Source: Tyzzerella sp963558545 (GTDB lineage: Bacteria; Bacillota; Clostridia; Lachnospirales; CAG-274). From it: a stretch of DNA of 19,667 bases. The notes under the pieces are model-generated. The model had not been told where the DNA came from. It saw only the letters and a list, made by a program, of their open reading frames with translations, and ran no database searches. The number at the start of each line of letters is the position of its first letter. Position 1 is the first letter of the stretch. Below, piece by piece: positions 1-8,372 of the stretch. The stretch lies in the NCBI RefSeq assembly GCF_963558545.1, contig NZ_CAUWHO010000040.1, forward strand, positions 1-19,667, in the 5' to 3' direction. The position numbers were made by a program, and so were the translations under genes.

Positions 1-29
1 AAATGTTTAAAAATTATATATTATTACTA

Positions 30-58
30 TTGACTTAATTATATTTATATTATAATAT
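30..58 (+). promoter_or_regulatory. Candidate SigA promoter of the beta-galactosidase gene
   Basis: TTGACT at 30-35 is followed by TATAAT at 51-56 (15-base spacer) or TAATAT at 53-58 (17-base spacer). Either reading is a plausible housekeeping promoter and would give a leader of about 140 bases. The region is so AT-rich that chance matches are likely. A perfect TTGACA also occurs at 121-126 but has no good -10 box behind it. Confidence 0.4.
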
Positions 59-144
59 AGTTGATATGACGTATAAATGATTGGTTGTAGGTAATATAAT
101 ATAAAAAATAACTATATAGCTTGACAAAACATAATATTATCTAA

Positions 145-178
145 AAATTAATATCATAAATAAGCTTTATATTAATTT
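145..178. repeat. AT-rich imperfect inverted repeat in the lacZ leader
   Basis: AAATTAAT then ATAAA on the left (145-152 and 156-160) can pair with TTTAT then ATTAATTT on the right (166-178), with a three-base bulge and a five-base loop. It lies between the candidate promoter and the Shine-Dalgarno of the beta-galactosidase gene, where an operator or leader structure could sit. Every pair is A-T, so stability is low and chance is a reasonable explanation. Confidence 0.25.
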
Positions 179-207
179 ATGAATAAAATGAAAGGTGTTT
201 AAGGTCT

Positions 208-3200
208 ATGAAGAAAAAAATATTACCAATAAAATTAATGGTTGCTATTTTTGCTAGCTCAATGGTTTTACAAACTAACACAGCTTTTGCAGTTTCATCA
301 ACAAATGATGGTAGCGGGCAAATAAAAATTGAAAATGATAAAAATAATAAAGTTGCTCCTAGATTTGACGGCGAAGAATGGTATGACCAAAGGTCAGTTT
401 TTCAAGTGAATAGAGAAGATGCTCACACTAGCTTTATACCGTTTGATACAGTTAATGAGGCTATAACAAGAAACAAACAAGATTCTTCTAGCTATTTATT
501 ATTAAACGGAGATTGGAAGTTTCAATATGCACAAAACCCTTCAGGCAGAAACAAAGATTTTTATAAAAATGGCTATGATGTTAGCAAATGGGACACGATA
601 AAAGTGCCATCAAATTGGCAAACAGAAGGATATGATTATCCTAAATATACAGACACTAGGCTACCTTGGGAAGGTGTTGAGATACCAGAGCTTGGTGTTG
701 CTCCTACTATATATAACCCTGTTGGCTCCTATAAAAGAACTTTTACAACACCAAAAGATTGGTCTAGTAAAGAAGTTTTTGTGTCGTTTCAAGGGGTAGA
801 GTCTGCCTTTTATTTATGGATAAATGGCCAGCTTGTTGGTTATAGTGAAGATAGCTACACCCCGGCAGAGTTTGATATAACTAAATATCTTAATAAACCA
901 GGTGAAGAAAATACCATTGCTGTTCAAGTGTATCGTTGGTCAGATGGTAGCTATTTAGAAGATCAAGATTTTATTCGTTTAAGCGGTATATTTAGAGATG
1001 TTTATTTATATAGCAAAGATAAAAACGCATCTTTATTTGATTTTAATTACACAACAGATTTAGATGATGAATATAAAAATGCTAAATTAAATATTGAAGC
1101 AACCTTAAAAAGATATTCTCAAAACCCTAAAGATGGACATAAATTGTATGCAAGGCTTTTTGATTCACAAGGAAAAGAGATTTTAAAACAAAACCTAGAC
1201 GTAAAATTTGATGGAAATAAAGCTCATACAAAGGTTAGCGTTGATGTGAAAAATCCTAACCTTTGGTCAGCAGAAGACCCTTATCTTTATCAATTAGTTT
1301 TAGAGCTTAAAGATGGTCAAGACAAAACTATTGAAACAGCTGGTTGTAACGTAGGTTTTAGAGAGATTAGCATAATAAATAACGGCACTAATAAATCTCA
1401 AATTGTAGTAAATGGCAAGCCTATAATGTTTAGAGGGGTAAATAGACACGAAACAAGTTTAGAAACAGGGCGTCATATATCAGAAGAAAGTATGATAGAA
1501 GATATTAAGCTTATGAAACAATATAACATAAACGCTGTTAGAAACTCTCATTATCCAAATGAGGCTAGATGGTATGAGCTTTGTGATGAATATGGCTTAT
1601 ATGTAATAGATGAGGCTAACATAGAATCTCACGGAGTGAATGATTTATTGCCACAAAGCGACCCAGAGTGGATATCTGCTTGTGAAGATAGAATGACATC
1701 TACCATTGAAAGAAGCAAAACACACCCTTCAATAATTATGTGGTCTTTAGGAAATGAATCTGCAGGTGGAGATGTTTGGTCTGTTCTTGGAAAGCTTTGT
1801 AAAACGTTAGACCCTACAAGGCTTGTTCATTATGAAGGGCATAGAGATATACCAGAGGTTGATGTTTGGTCAAGAATGTATAGACGTGTTAATATGCCTG
1901 AAACGGTAGTTGACAAAGTTAAAAACCCTCTTATATGGTGGGGACAAAATGGTACAAAACCTGCTCTACAATGTGAGTTTGCTCACGCTATGGGTAACGG
2001 TGTAGGTAACCTTAAAGAATATTGGGACGTATATGAAAAATATCCAAATATACAAGGAGGTTTTATATGGGATTGGGTAGACCAATCTTTATTATGGGAT
2101 ACACCAACAGATAAGATACTTTTAAACAAAGGCAAAGATATAGAGGTTTCTTTAAAAGGTGAGCTTGTAAAAACATCTGATAAAGGAAAAGCTATGAAAG
2201 GTTATGCACAATGTTATGATAAAGAGCTTGTTTTTGATGGAAAACAACCATTTACAATTGAGGCTGTTGTTGTGCCAGATGATGTTCAAAAAACATCACC
2301 TATAATATTAAAAGGTAACGATAACTGGAAGACAACCGAGTCTTATGGTTTAAAACGTAATGTTGTAAAAGATGAAGAAACAGGTAAAGTTACACAAGAT
2401 GTTATAGAGTTTTATATATATAACAACATATGGAATAATGAAGATGGTGTTTATACAAAAGTTTCTGCTTCTATACCTACACCAAAAGACTGGGAAAATA
2501 AAGAGCATCATCTAGCTGGAACTTATGATGGAAATAATTTAAAACTATATTTAGATGGAAAGCTTGTTTCAAAAGCTAGTGATAACAACGGTATAGCTCC
2601 AGGAGGTAACCCTTTAGGCATTGGAGCAGATGTTGCATATGATGCCCAAAACCCTAACGTGCCAGATACATTTAGTGGGCTAATAGACAATGTTCGCGTA
2701 TATAATAGAGCTTTAAGTGATAGTGAGATAAATGATAAAAATAGAAAAGCTGATGAATCAACAATTTTATGGCTTGATTTTGAAGAATATAAAGAAAAAG
2801 CATACGACCAAAAACAATTTTATAGCTTTGGAGGAGATTGGCAAAATATACCAGAAGGAAATCCAAATAATAAAAACTTCTGTGCTAACGGCTTAGTATC
2901 GGCTGATAGAACGGTTCAACCAGAGCTTGTGGAGGTTAAAAAAGTATATCAAGAGATAGATGTTGATGATGTTGATATATTAAATGGAAAAGTTAGCATA
3001 GAAAATAAATTTTTATTTACAAATGTTAATAAATATAATGGCAAATGGGAGCTATTAGAAGATGGAAAGGTTATACAATCTGGAGATTTAGATAGCAAAG
3101 ACATAAATATAGAGCCTTTATCTAAAAAAGAAATAAAAATTCCTTTTGTATCTCCTAAATTAAACCCAGGGGCTGAATATTTTATAAATGTTAAATTTAT

Positions 3201-4233
3201 GTTAAAAGAAGATACATCTTGGGCTAAAAAAGGCCACACTATAGCAACATCTCAAATAAAAGTACCTTTTAAAGCACCTAATGTTTTAGAAACAGATATA
3301 AAAACTATGCCATCTCTTGATGTTAAAGAAATAGAAACATTAATAGATGTTAAGGGAAATGATTTTACATTAAAATTTAATAAACAAACAGGCACAATAG
3401 ATAATTTTGAATTTAAAGGTACAAAACTTATAGAAAAAGGGCCAGTTCCAAACTTTTGGAGAGCACCTACAGATAGTGATTTAGGTTATTATTCTGCTCT
3501 TGAGCTTGCAACTTGGAGATATGCTGGTGAAGACCGTAAAATTGTAAATGTTAAAACAGATAAAATTGATAATAAAGCTATTAAAATAACTGTTTCAGCA
3601 AAGCTACCAACAAAAGATGTGTCAGATTATAAACAAGTTTATACAATTTATGGTAGTGGAGATGTAAAAGTTACTAGCACTTTAACACCTGGTAGTGATA
3701 GCTTACCTATGATACCTGAAGTTGGAAATATGCTCACAATACCTAAAGAGTTTAAAAATATTACTTGGTATGGAAAAGGACCTGATGAAAACTATATAGA
3801 TCGTCAAACAGGATATGATGTTGGTATATATAGCAAAAATGTAGAAGATTTCTTTGTAGATTATATTAAACCACAAGAAACAGGCAACAGAATAGATACT
3901 CGTTGGGTTACACTTACAAACGATAAAGGGGTAGGGCTTATGGCAAAAGCAGATGGCGTTATGGAGTTTAATGCTTTACAATATACACCAGAGCAATTAA
4001 CCAACGCTCTTCATTCTTATATGTTACCAAAACCTGAAAATATCACTTTAAGATTAAATAAAGTTCAAATGGGGCTTGGTGGAGATAACTCTTGGGGTGC
4101 AAAACCACTAGAAAAATATATAAACAAATCTGATAAAACATATGAATACACATATACATTAAAACCTATTGATACAAAAAGCATAAATAATATTATAAAT
4201 GAATATAAAAAAGCGTTGCCAAATGTTAAATAA
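208..4233 (+). CDS. lacZ: Secreted beta-galactosidase (GH2) with a nested LamG-type domain
   Basis: Hydrolyses terminal beta-galactosides, probably outside the cell. The 1341-residue product starts with a signal peptide (KKK, hydrophobic stretch, AFA cleavage site near residue 28). It follows the LacZ plan: jelly-roll domain (about 55-275), immunoglobulin-like domain, TIM barrel, and a C-terminal beta-galactosidase small-chain region with the FWRAPTDSDLGY motif. Residues matching the E. coli active site are H414, H448, E473, H475, the acid/base E517 in WSLGNES and the nucleophile E590 in CEFAHAMGN. Between WDWVDQSL (621-628) and YSFGGDW (872 onward) sits about 240 extra residues that read as a concanavalin/LamG fold, with LAGTYDGNNLKLYLDGK and FSGLIDNVRVYNRALSD. 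This explains the excess over the 1023 residues of E. coli LacZ. No LPXTG or other C-terminal anchor is seen. The gene stands alone, with no transporter or regulator beside it. Other GH2 substrates cannot be excluded. Confidence 0.93.
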   Translation: MKKKILPIKLMVAIFASSMVLQTNTAFAVSSTNDGSGQIKIENDKNNKVAPRFDGEEWYDQRSVFQVNREDAHTSFIPFDTVNEAITRNKQDSSSYLLLNGDWKFQYAQNPSGRNKDFYKNGYDVSKWDTIKVPSNWQTEGYDYPKYTDTRLPWEGVEIPELGVAPTIYNPVGSYKRTFTTPKDWSSKEVFVSFQGVESAFYLWINGQLVGYSEDSYTPAEFDITKYLNKPGEENTIAVQVYRWSDGSYLEDQDFIRLSGIFRDVYLYSKDKNASLFDFNYTTDLDDEYKNAKLNIEATLKRYSQNPKDGHKLYARLFDSQGKEILKQNLDVKFDGNKAHTKVSVDVKNPNLWSAEDPYLYQLVLELKDGQDKTIETAGCNVGFREISIINNGTNKSQIVVNGKPIMFRGVNRHETSLETGRHISEESMIEDIKLMKQYNINAVRNSHYPNEARWYELCDEYGLYVIDEANIESHGVNDLLPQSDPEWISACEDRMTSTIERSKTHPSIIMWSLGNESAGGDVWSVLGKLCKTLDPTRLVHYEGHRDIPEVDVWSRMYRRVNMPETVVDKVKNPLIWWGQNGTKPALQCEFAHAMGNGVGNLKEYWDVYEKYPNIQGGFIWDWVDQSLLWDTPTDKILLNKGKDIEVSLKGELVKTSDKGKAMKGYAQCYDKELVFDGKQPFTIEAVVVPDDVQKTSPIILKGNDNWKTTESYGLKRNVVKDEETGKVTQDVIEFYIYNNIWNNEDGVYTKVSASIPTPKDWENKEHHLAGTYDGNNLKLYLDGKLVSKASDNNGIAPGGNPLGIGADVAYDAQNPNVPDTFSGLIDNVRVYNRALSDSEINDKNRKADESTILWLDFEEYKEKAYDQKQFYSFGGDWQNIPEGNPNNKNFCANGLVSADRTVQPELVEVKKVYQEIDVDDVDILNGKVSIENKFLFTNVNKYNGKWELLEDGKVIQSGDLDSKDINIEPLSKKEIKIPFVSPKLNPGAEYFINVKFMLKEDTSWAKKGHTIATSQIKVPFKAPNVLETDIKTMPSLDVKEIETLIDVKGNDFTLKFNKQTGTIDNFEFKGTKLIEKGPVPNFWRAPTDSDLGYYSALELATWRYAGEDRKIVNVKTDKIDNKAIKITVSAKLPTKDVSDYKQVYTIYGSGDVKVTSTLTPGSDSLPMIPEVGNMLTIPKEFKNITWYGKGPDENYIDRQTGYDVGIYSKNVEDFFVDYIKPQETGNRIDTRWVTLTNDKGVGLMAKADGVMEFNALQYTPEQLTNALHSYMLPKPENITLRLNKVQMGLGGDNSWGAKPLEKYINKSDKTYEYTYTLKPIDTKSINNIINEYKKALPNVK

Positions 4234-4259
4234 AAACATTTAAATTGTATATAATTTTT

Positions 4260-4298
4260 ATAAAATAAAAGGTATGTAAAACATATCTTTTATTTTAT
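4260..4298 (+). terminator. Hairpin terminator after lacZ
   Basis: The arms at 4260-4277 and 4281-4298 are 18 bases each and pair throughout with a single G-T wobble around an AAA loop. The position, 26 bases after the lacZ stop, suits a factor-independent terminator. The stem has few G-C pairs and no clean T-tract follows, so termination may be weak. The stem could instead protect the 3' end of the message. Confidence 0.55.
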
Positions 4299-4461
4299 GT
4301 TGTACATATAAAGGAAAAATAATAGTTGTATTTTATTTATTTTTTGCTATAAGTACAAAAAAACTTTAATGATTGGATAATGTATTTAGTGGAAGTGAAA
4401 AAAATTACTAAAGCTATACATTATATAACTTTTTTGCTTGTACAATTTTTGGTATAGTATC

Positions 4462-4513
4462 AATAAAGTAGACATAAAAAATTTGGGGAAAAGTTAAAAA
4501 AGTCTACCTTATT
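4462..4513. repeat. Stem-loop in the region upstream of the FliK-like gene
   Basis: The arms at 4462-4473 and 4502-4513 match in 11 of 12 positions around a 28-base loop containing TTTGGGG. The repeat has more G and C than its surroundings (GTAGAC/GTCTAC core). It lies about 100 bases before the candidate SigD promoter. It could be an operator or part of a longer leader if transcription starts further upstream. No known RNA family was recognised. Confidence 0.35.
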
Positions 4514-4614
4514 AAAATAAAGTTAAAAACAAATATTTTTTGAGTAGGCAAAATTATTTTATTAAAATGTTTAACAATTTTATAGAAAAAATATATATTT
4601 ACTAAAATTATACT

Positions 4615-4641
4615 TAAATATTGTTTAAAGAATGTCGATAC
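4615..4641 (+). promoter_or_regulatory. Candidate SigD (sigma-28) motility promoter
   Basis: TAAA at 4615-4618, a spacer of exactly 15 bases, then GTCGATAC at 4634-4641. This compares with the known SigD pattern TAAA-N15-GCCGATAT and matches 6 of 8 positions in the -10 element. CG dinucleotides are rare in this DNA, which makes the -10 match less likely to be chance. Transcription would start near 4648, about 10 bases before the Shine-Dalgarno of the next gene. The FliK-like product fits a motility regulon. Confidence 0.4.
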
Positions 4642-4669
4642 ATAGGTATATATTTTTAGAGGTGATATT

Positions 4670-7600
4670 GTGAACATAGATAGAATAAGTATTAAAAATG
4701 CAAATAATTTATATAACAAAAATATTAACTTTAAAGAAGGGGATATATTGACAGGGCATATTAAATCTTTAAAGGATAATATATATACAATATATTTAGA
4801 AAATAAGGGACATATAAATATTGATAAAGATAAAATAGTAGGTAATGTTAACGATACTATTTATTTTAGGGTAGAAAAGGATAATAGTGCTCTAAGACAA
4901 ATTATAGAAGATGAAAATATTATGGAAAAACAAAGTATGAATTATACCCATAATAACCCAAATATAAAAACTTTATCATTAGATAACTTTATAGAAATGA
5001 ATAAATCTCAAAATCATTATAAAAAGTTTTTAGATAAAAATAGTCAACCTTCTATTCAAGAAAATATAATATATTCTAACAAAATAAAAAGTAAATTATC
5101 CCATTTAGCTAATACTATAACAGAAGATAGTTTGCAAAAACTTGCTAATAATGGGTTAAATGCTAAAAAATTAGATGTAATGTCGCTTAGTGATTATTTA
5201 AATGAAAGCCTAGGGATAGATAAAGATAGTGAAAATACTTTAGATGAAAAAACTTTAAAAGAGATAAAAGAAGAAAAAGAAAAATCTATGAAAATGGATT
5301 TAAATATGAACGGCGTAGATGAGGAAGAAACCTTTAGATTTGAAAGTATTTTATCTAAAGTAGGGTTAGCTAAAACAGACAAAAATATTGCTATATTACA
5401 AAATGTTAAAGGTAAAATAGATAATATAGAAAATATAGATAAAGATGCTATTTTAAATGTTATAAAAAAGGGAAATAAAGCGACTATAGAAGATTTATAT
5501 ACATCTAAGTATACAAGATTTTCTAATAAAGAAAAGATAGGTATAGATGGTATAGAAAATGTTGATAGCCAAATAGAAAATATATTAAAGCAAAATGGTA
5601 TTGATATAAATGAGGAAAATATAAATATTGCAAAAGATTTTATACAAAATGAAATAGATATATCTTTTGAAAATGTTGAAAAATATAAAAAACTAGAAAA
5701 TATAAAAGACGACATAAATATAAAAAGAATTTTAGAACAAAGTGCTAAAAATATTTTAAAAAATGAAAATCCATTAAATGTAGAAATATTTAATAATAGC
5801 AGTATAGAAGAAAACTATTCTAAATATAAAAATATTTTGCCTAATGTTTTACCAGAGCATATACAAGGTCTTATTGATAATAAAATAAAAATAAACCTAA
5901 AAAATATAATGGAAAACTATAAAAATATTGATACAAATAATGTAAAGGTAACACCAGATGCTATATCAGAAAAATTAAATCTTTATAAAATACAATTAAA
6001 ATTAACAACAGAGGCTATGTATTCTCTTTATAATAAAGATATAAATATAAATACAAAACCTTTACAAAATGTAATAAATCATTTAGAAGCATTAGAAGAA
6101 GAAAATTACAAAAAATGTTTAGAAATAAATAAAGCTCCAGTTACACAAGAAAATGTACATATAATAAAAAGTGTAGTTTCTACAATAAAAAACATATATC
6201 CAAATGTTGTATATAATGTATTTAAAGATATAGTAGAACAAAAAGTAGATTTTTCTTTAGCTGGTATTAATAAAAGTTTAAAAGCTAAAAATATTATTGA
6301 TGATTTTGAAACGTTTAAAACTATGCCAAACAGGTCTTTTGGAGATAGTATAAATAAACTTAAAGATGATTTTAAAAATTTACTTATTGAAAATGGATTT
6401 GAGCCAACAGAAAATAATTTAAAAGCTTTAAAAATATTATCTCTTAATAATATGGATTTTACAGAAGAAAATATATTAAATGTAAAAAATTTAGATATTA
6501 AGATAGATTATATAGCTAATAATTTGCACCCTTTAACAGTTGCTAAGATGTTAAAAGATAGCTTTAATCCTATGGATAAAAACATAAATGATATTATAGA
6601 TTACATAGATAATAATAGTTTTGGACAAACATCTAGAGAAAAAATAGCAGAGCAAATATTAGATATAGATAAAGATAATAAATTATCTAAAGAAGAAAGA
6701 GATGCAATTGTAGCTGTTTATAGAATGTTAAATATGGTTGAAAAGGGTGATAGCATAGCAATTGGCAACCTTTTAAAAACAGAAAAGAATGTTACATTAG
6801 CAAATCTTTTACAAGCATCTAAAATATCAGAAAAAAATAGAAAAAATATTGATTTTGATAAAAAAGTAGATGAAAATACTGGAGAAAGTGAAAAAATTAT
6901 TCCAGATGCTAATATTACAAAATCTATACAATTTGGTATAGATAAAGCTAATGAAGACTATAATAGATTTGTCTTAGGTCAAATATTAAATTATACAAGT
7001 GCAGATAAAATAAATAAAATAGATGTTAATATAAATATTGAAAATCTTTTAGAACAATTAAAAGATGATAATAGAGAAACTATATCAAAACAAACTAAAA
7101 ACGAATTGGTTAAAGATGTGCAAAATTTAGAAAATATAAATGGAGATACTATAAATTATCTTATAAAAAATGATATTCCTATTACCCTTAATAATATTAA
7201 AGTTATGGAAAATATTATTAAGGAAAATTTTAAATTAAGTAAAGATATAAATGATTTTAAAGAAGAGCTAGAAGATAGACATATAACTTTTGGTAAAAGT
7301 ATTTTTAATATTGATGATAATAAAAATATGAGTAAAGAAGAAGCTATTAATACAGTAGAAGATTTAAATAAAGAGAATGAAGAAATATTTGATGATATAA
7401 TAAATTTAAATGATTTAGATGATATTAAATATATGATATTAAAAAATAAAAAGGTAAAAGATAGCATTAACTTTATGCAAGATAACAATAATATAAAAAA
7501 TGGTATATATAAATTGCCTATGAAATTATCTAATGGTAAAATTACAGACCTTAGTATGTATATATTAAATAATGTAGCTTTAAATGATAAAAATTTAAAC

Positions 7601-7876
7601 TTATATTTAAACTTTGAAGATAAAAATAGTAATCCTATACAAGCATATATTAAAGTATCTAAGCAAGGTGCATTAGCCAATATTGTTACTAAATCTAATG
7701 ATAATATAGAAAAATATGAAAAAGATATTTTAAATATTTTAAACAAGTTTGATATAAATCCAGATAATATTATTTATAGCACAGATAGTGAAAAAGATTT
7801 ATATAAAGAGGACGACATTTTAAGTATACAAGAAAATTTTAAAAATATGGAAGATAACTTTAATATAGTTGTTTAA
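4670..7876 (+). CDS. Large FliK-like protein (DUF6240-like), possibly flagellar/export related
   Basis: Starts with GTG behind a good Shine-Dalgarno (AGAGGTGAT, 4658-4666). The 1068-residue product has no signal peptide or membrane segment. Residues about 18-75 form a beta-rich start (GDILTGHIKSL onward). The middle is helical, with a recurring pattern of the type N-x-I-x-I-x-x-x-N-I (near 309-318, 327-336, 404-413, 425-432, 487-496, 575-612 and 831-850). Two stretches fit the 12-residue EF-hand loop: D665-I-D-K-D-N-K-L-S-K-E-E676 and N880 to E891. The C-terminal part (about 940-1040; LPMKL, YILNNVALNDKNLNLYLNF, IKVSKQG) resembles the FliK C-terminal domain, which in flagella binds FlhB to stop hook growth. 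The overall plan recalls proteins annotated DUF6240 in Lachnospiraceae. The FliK relationship is inferred from pattern only. The gene is monocistronic and ends inside a shared terminator. Confidence 0.75.
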   Translation: MNIDRISIKNANNLYNKNINFKEGDILTGHIKSLKDNIYTIYLENKGHINIDKDKIVGNVNDTIYFRVEKDNSALRQIIEDENIMEKQSMNYTHNNPNIKTLSLDNFIEMNKSQNHYKKFLDKNSQPSIQENIIYSNKIKSKLSHLANTITEDSLQKLANNGLNAKKLDVMSLSDYLNESLGIDKDSENTLDEKTLKEIKEEKEKSMKMDLNMNGVDEEETFRFESILSKVGLAKTDKNIAILQNVKGKIDNIENIDKDAILNVIKKGNKATIEDLYTSKYTRFSNKEKIGIDGIENVDSQIENILKQNGIDINEENINIAKDFIQNEIDISFENVEKYKKLENIKDDINIKRILEQSAKNILKNENPLNVEIFNNSSIEENYSKYKNILPNVLPEHIQGLIDNKIKINLKNIMENYKNIDTNNVKVTPDAISEKLNLYKIQLKLTTEAMYSLYNKDININTKPLQNVINHLEALEEENYKKCLEINKAPVTQENVHIIKSVVSTIKNIYPNVVYNVFKDIVEQKVDFSLAGINKSLKAKNIIDDFETFKTMPNRSFGDSINKLKDDFKNLLIENGFEPTENNLKALKILSLNNMDFTEENILNVKNLDIKIDYIANNLHPLTVAKMLKDSFNPMDKNINDIIDYIDNNSFGQTSREKIAEQILDIDKDNKLSKEERDAIVAVYRMLNMVEKGDSIAIGNLLKTEKNVTLANLLQASKISEKNRKNIDFDKKVDENTGESEKIIPDANITKSIQFGIDKANEDYNRFVLGQILNYTSADKINKIDVNINIENLLEQLKDDNRETISKQTKNELVKDVQNLENINGDTINYLIKNDIPITLNNIKVMENIIKENFKLSKDINDFKEELEDRHITFGKSIFNIDDNKNMSKEEAINTVEDLNKENEEIFDDIINLNDLDDIKYMILKNKKVKDSINFMQDNNNIKNGIYKLPMKLSNGKITDLSMYILNNVALNDKNLNLYLNFEDKNSNPIQAYIKVSKQGALANIVTKSNDNIEKYEKDILNILNKFDINPDNIIYSTDSEKDLYKEDDILSIQENFKNMEDNFNIVV

Positions 7877-7931
7877 AAAAGTAAATTAAAACCACCTGTT
7901 TAATAGGTGGTTTTAATTTACTTTTTTAAAC
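7871..7931. terminator. Bidirectional terminator, perfect 27-bp inverted repeat
   Basis: The arms 7871-7897 and 7905-7931 are perfectly complementary over 27 bases around a 7-base loop. The core is ACCACCT/AGGTGGT, with A-runs on one side and T-runs on the other, so either transcript ends in a stem plus U-tract. The stop codon of the FliK-like gene lies in the left arm. The stop codon and last codons of the PerR-like gene lie in the right arm. Confidence 0.92.
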
Positions 7932-8337
7932 AACTTTTACAAGTACCATAAAAATACATTTGATGAGAATTTAATTCAAATCCAGTGTCTTTAGAAACAT
8001 CATCTTGGATATTATCAATAAAGTTTTCTTTAGGGAAATAATCAAAAACACTATTGCATTTTGTGCAAATTATATGAGAATGAGGTGTAAGTTGTACATC
8101 ATATCTAAAACTATCTTCGCCAACGTTTATTTCTTGAACAAGTCCAGAATCTCTAAGAGATTTTAAAGTCTTGTACACAGTTGCAAGGCTTATAGTAGGG
8201 TTTTGTTCTTTTATACTATTGTATATAGTTTCTGCACTAGGATGTATATGGTTGTAATATAAATAGTTATAAATAGTTAATCTTTGAGGAGTAACTTTTA
8301 AATTATTATTTTTTAGATTTTCTATAAGAATTTTCAT
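7918..8337 (-). CDS. perR: Fur-family peroxide-stress regulator, PerR type
   Basis: DNA-binding metalloregulator that normally represses oxidative-stress and metal genes until its iron site is oxidised. The 139-residue length is normal. The N-terminal winged helix (about 10-75) contains VTPQRLTIYNYL, HPSAETIY and SLATVYKTL. Two CxxC pairs (C91/C94 and C133/C136) form the usual structural zinc site. H32, D80, H86, H88 and D99 line up with the five PerR regulatory-metal ligands of B. subtilis (H37, D85, H91, H93, D104), which favours PerR over Fur or Zur. The ATG follows an almost perfect Shine-Dalgarno (AAGGAGGTGA, 8341-8350). A SigA promoter and an overlapping PerR-box-like site lie just upstream and suggest autoregulation. 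No catalase or peroxidase gene is adjacent. Confidence 0.88.
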   Translation of the reverse strand: MKILIENLKNNNLKVTPQRLTIYNYLYYNHIHPSAETIYNSIKEQNPTISLATVYKTLKSLRDSGLVQEINVGEDSFRYDVQLTPHSHIICTKCNSVFDYFPKENFIDNIQDDVSKDTGFELNSHQMYFYGTCKSCLKK

Positions 8338-8356
8338 AAGTCACCTCCTTATCAGA

Positions 8357-8371
8357 TGATAATTATTCTTA
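8357..8371 (-). promoter_or_regulatory. Candidate PerR/Fur box in front of perR
   Basis: TGATAAT, one base, ATTCTTA forms a 7-1-7 inverted repeat with 5 of 7 matched pairs, close to the Per box pattern TTATAATNATTATAA. It covers the expected transcription start of perR (-10 at 8373-8378) and lies just before the Shine-Dalgarno, where binding would block the gene. Confidence 0.45.
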
Positions 8372-8372
8372 T

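Larger units (their letters stand above)
4234..4669. other. 436-base intergenic stretch between lacZ and the FliK-like gene
   Basis: This gene-free stretch holds an AT-rich terminator hairpin just after lacZ (4260-4298), a 12-bp stem with a 28-base loop (4462-4513), and a candidate motility-sigma promoter (4615-4641) followed by the GTG-start ribosome site. Between 4299 and 4460 I see only AT-rich sequence with short weak repeats. A 25-codon frame at 4380-4457 lacks a well-placed ribosome-binding site and is not called as a gene. No tRNA or recognisable riboswitch was seen. Confidence 0.6.

Noticed and set aside
121..149. A perfect TTGACA at 121-126 as the lacZ promoter.
   Set aside because: No acceptable -10 box lies 16 to 18 bases downstream, while the pair at 30-58 has both elements.
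4380..4457. A 25-codon frame (ATG or internal GTG start) encoding a short lysine-then-hydrophobic peptide in the intergenic stretch.
   Set aside because: The only GGA-type ribosome-like sequence lies one base before the ATG. Nothing else supports translation, and AT-rich DNA produces such frames by chance.
5194..5715. Long minus-strand frames opposite the FliK-like gene (also 7156-7746) as membrane protein genes.
   Set aside because: They are antisense shadows of an AT-rich coding region and read as low-complexity Phe/Ser/Ile. They have no separate support.
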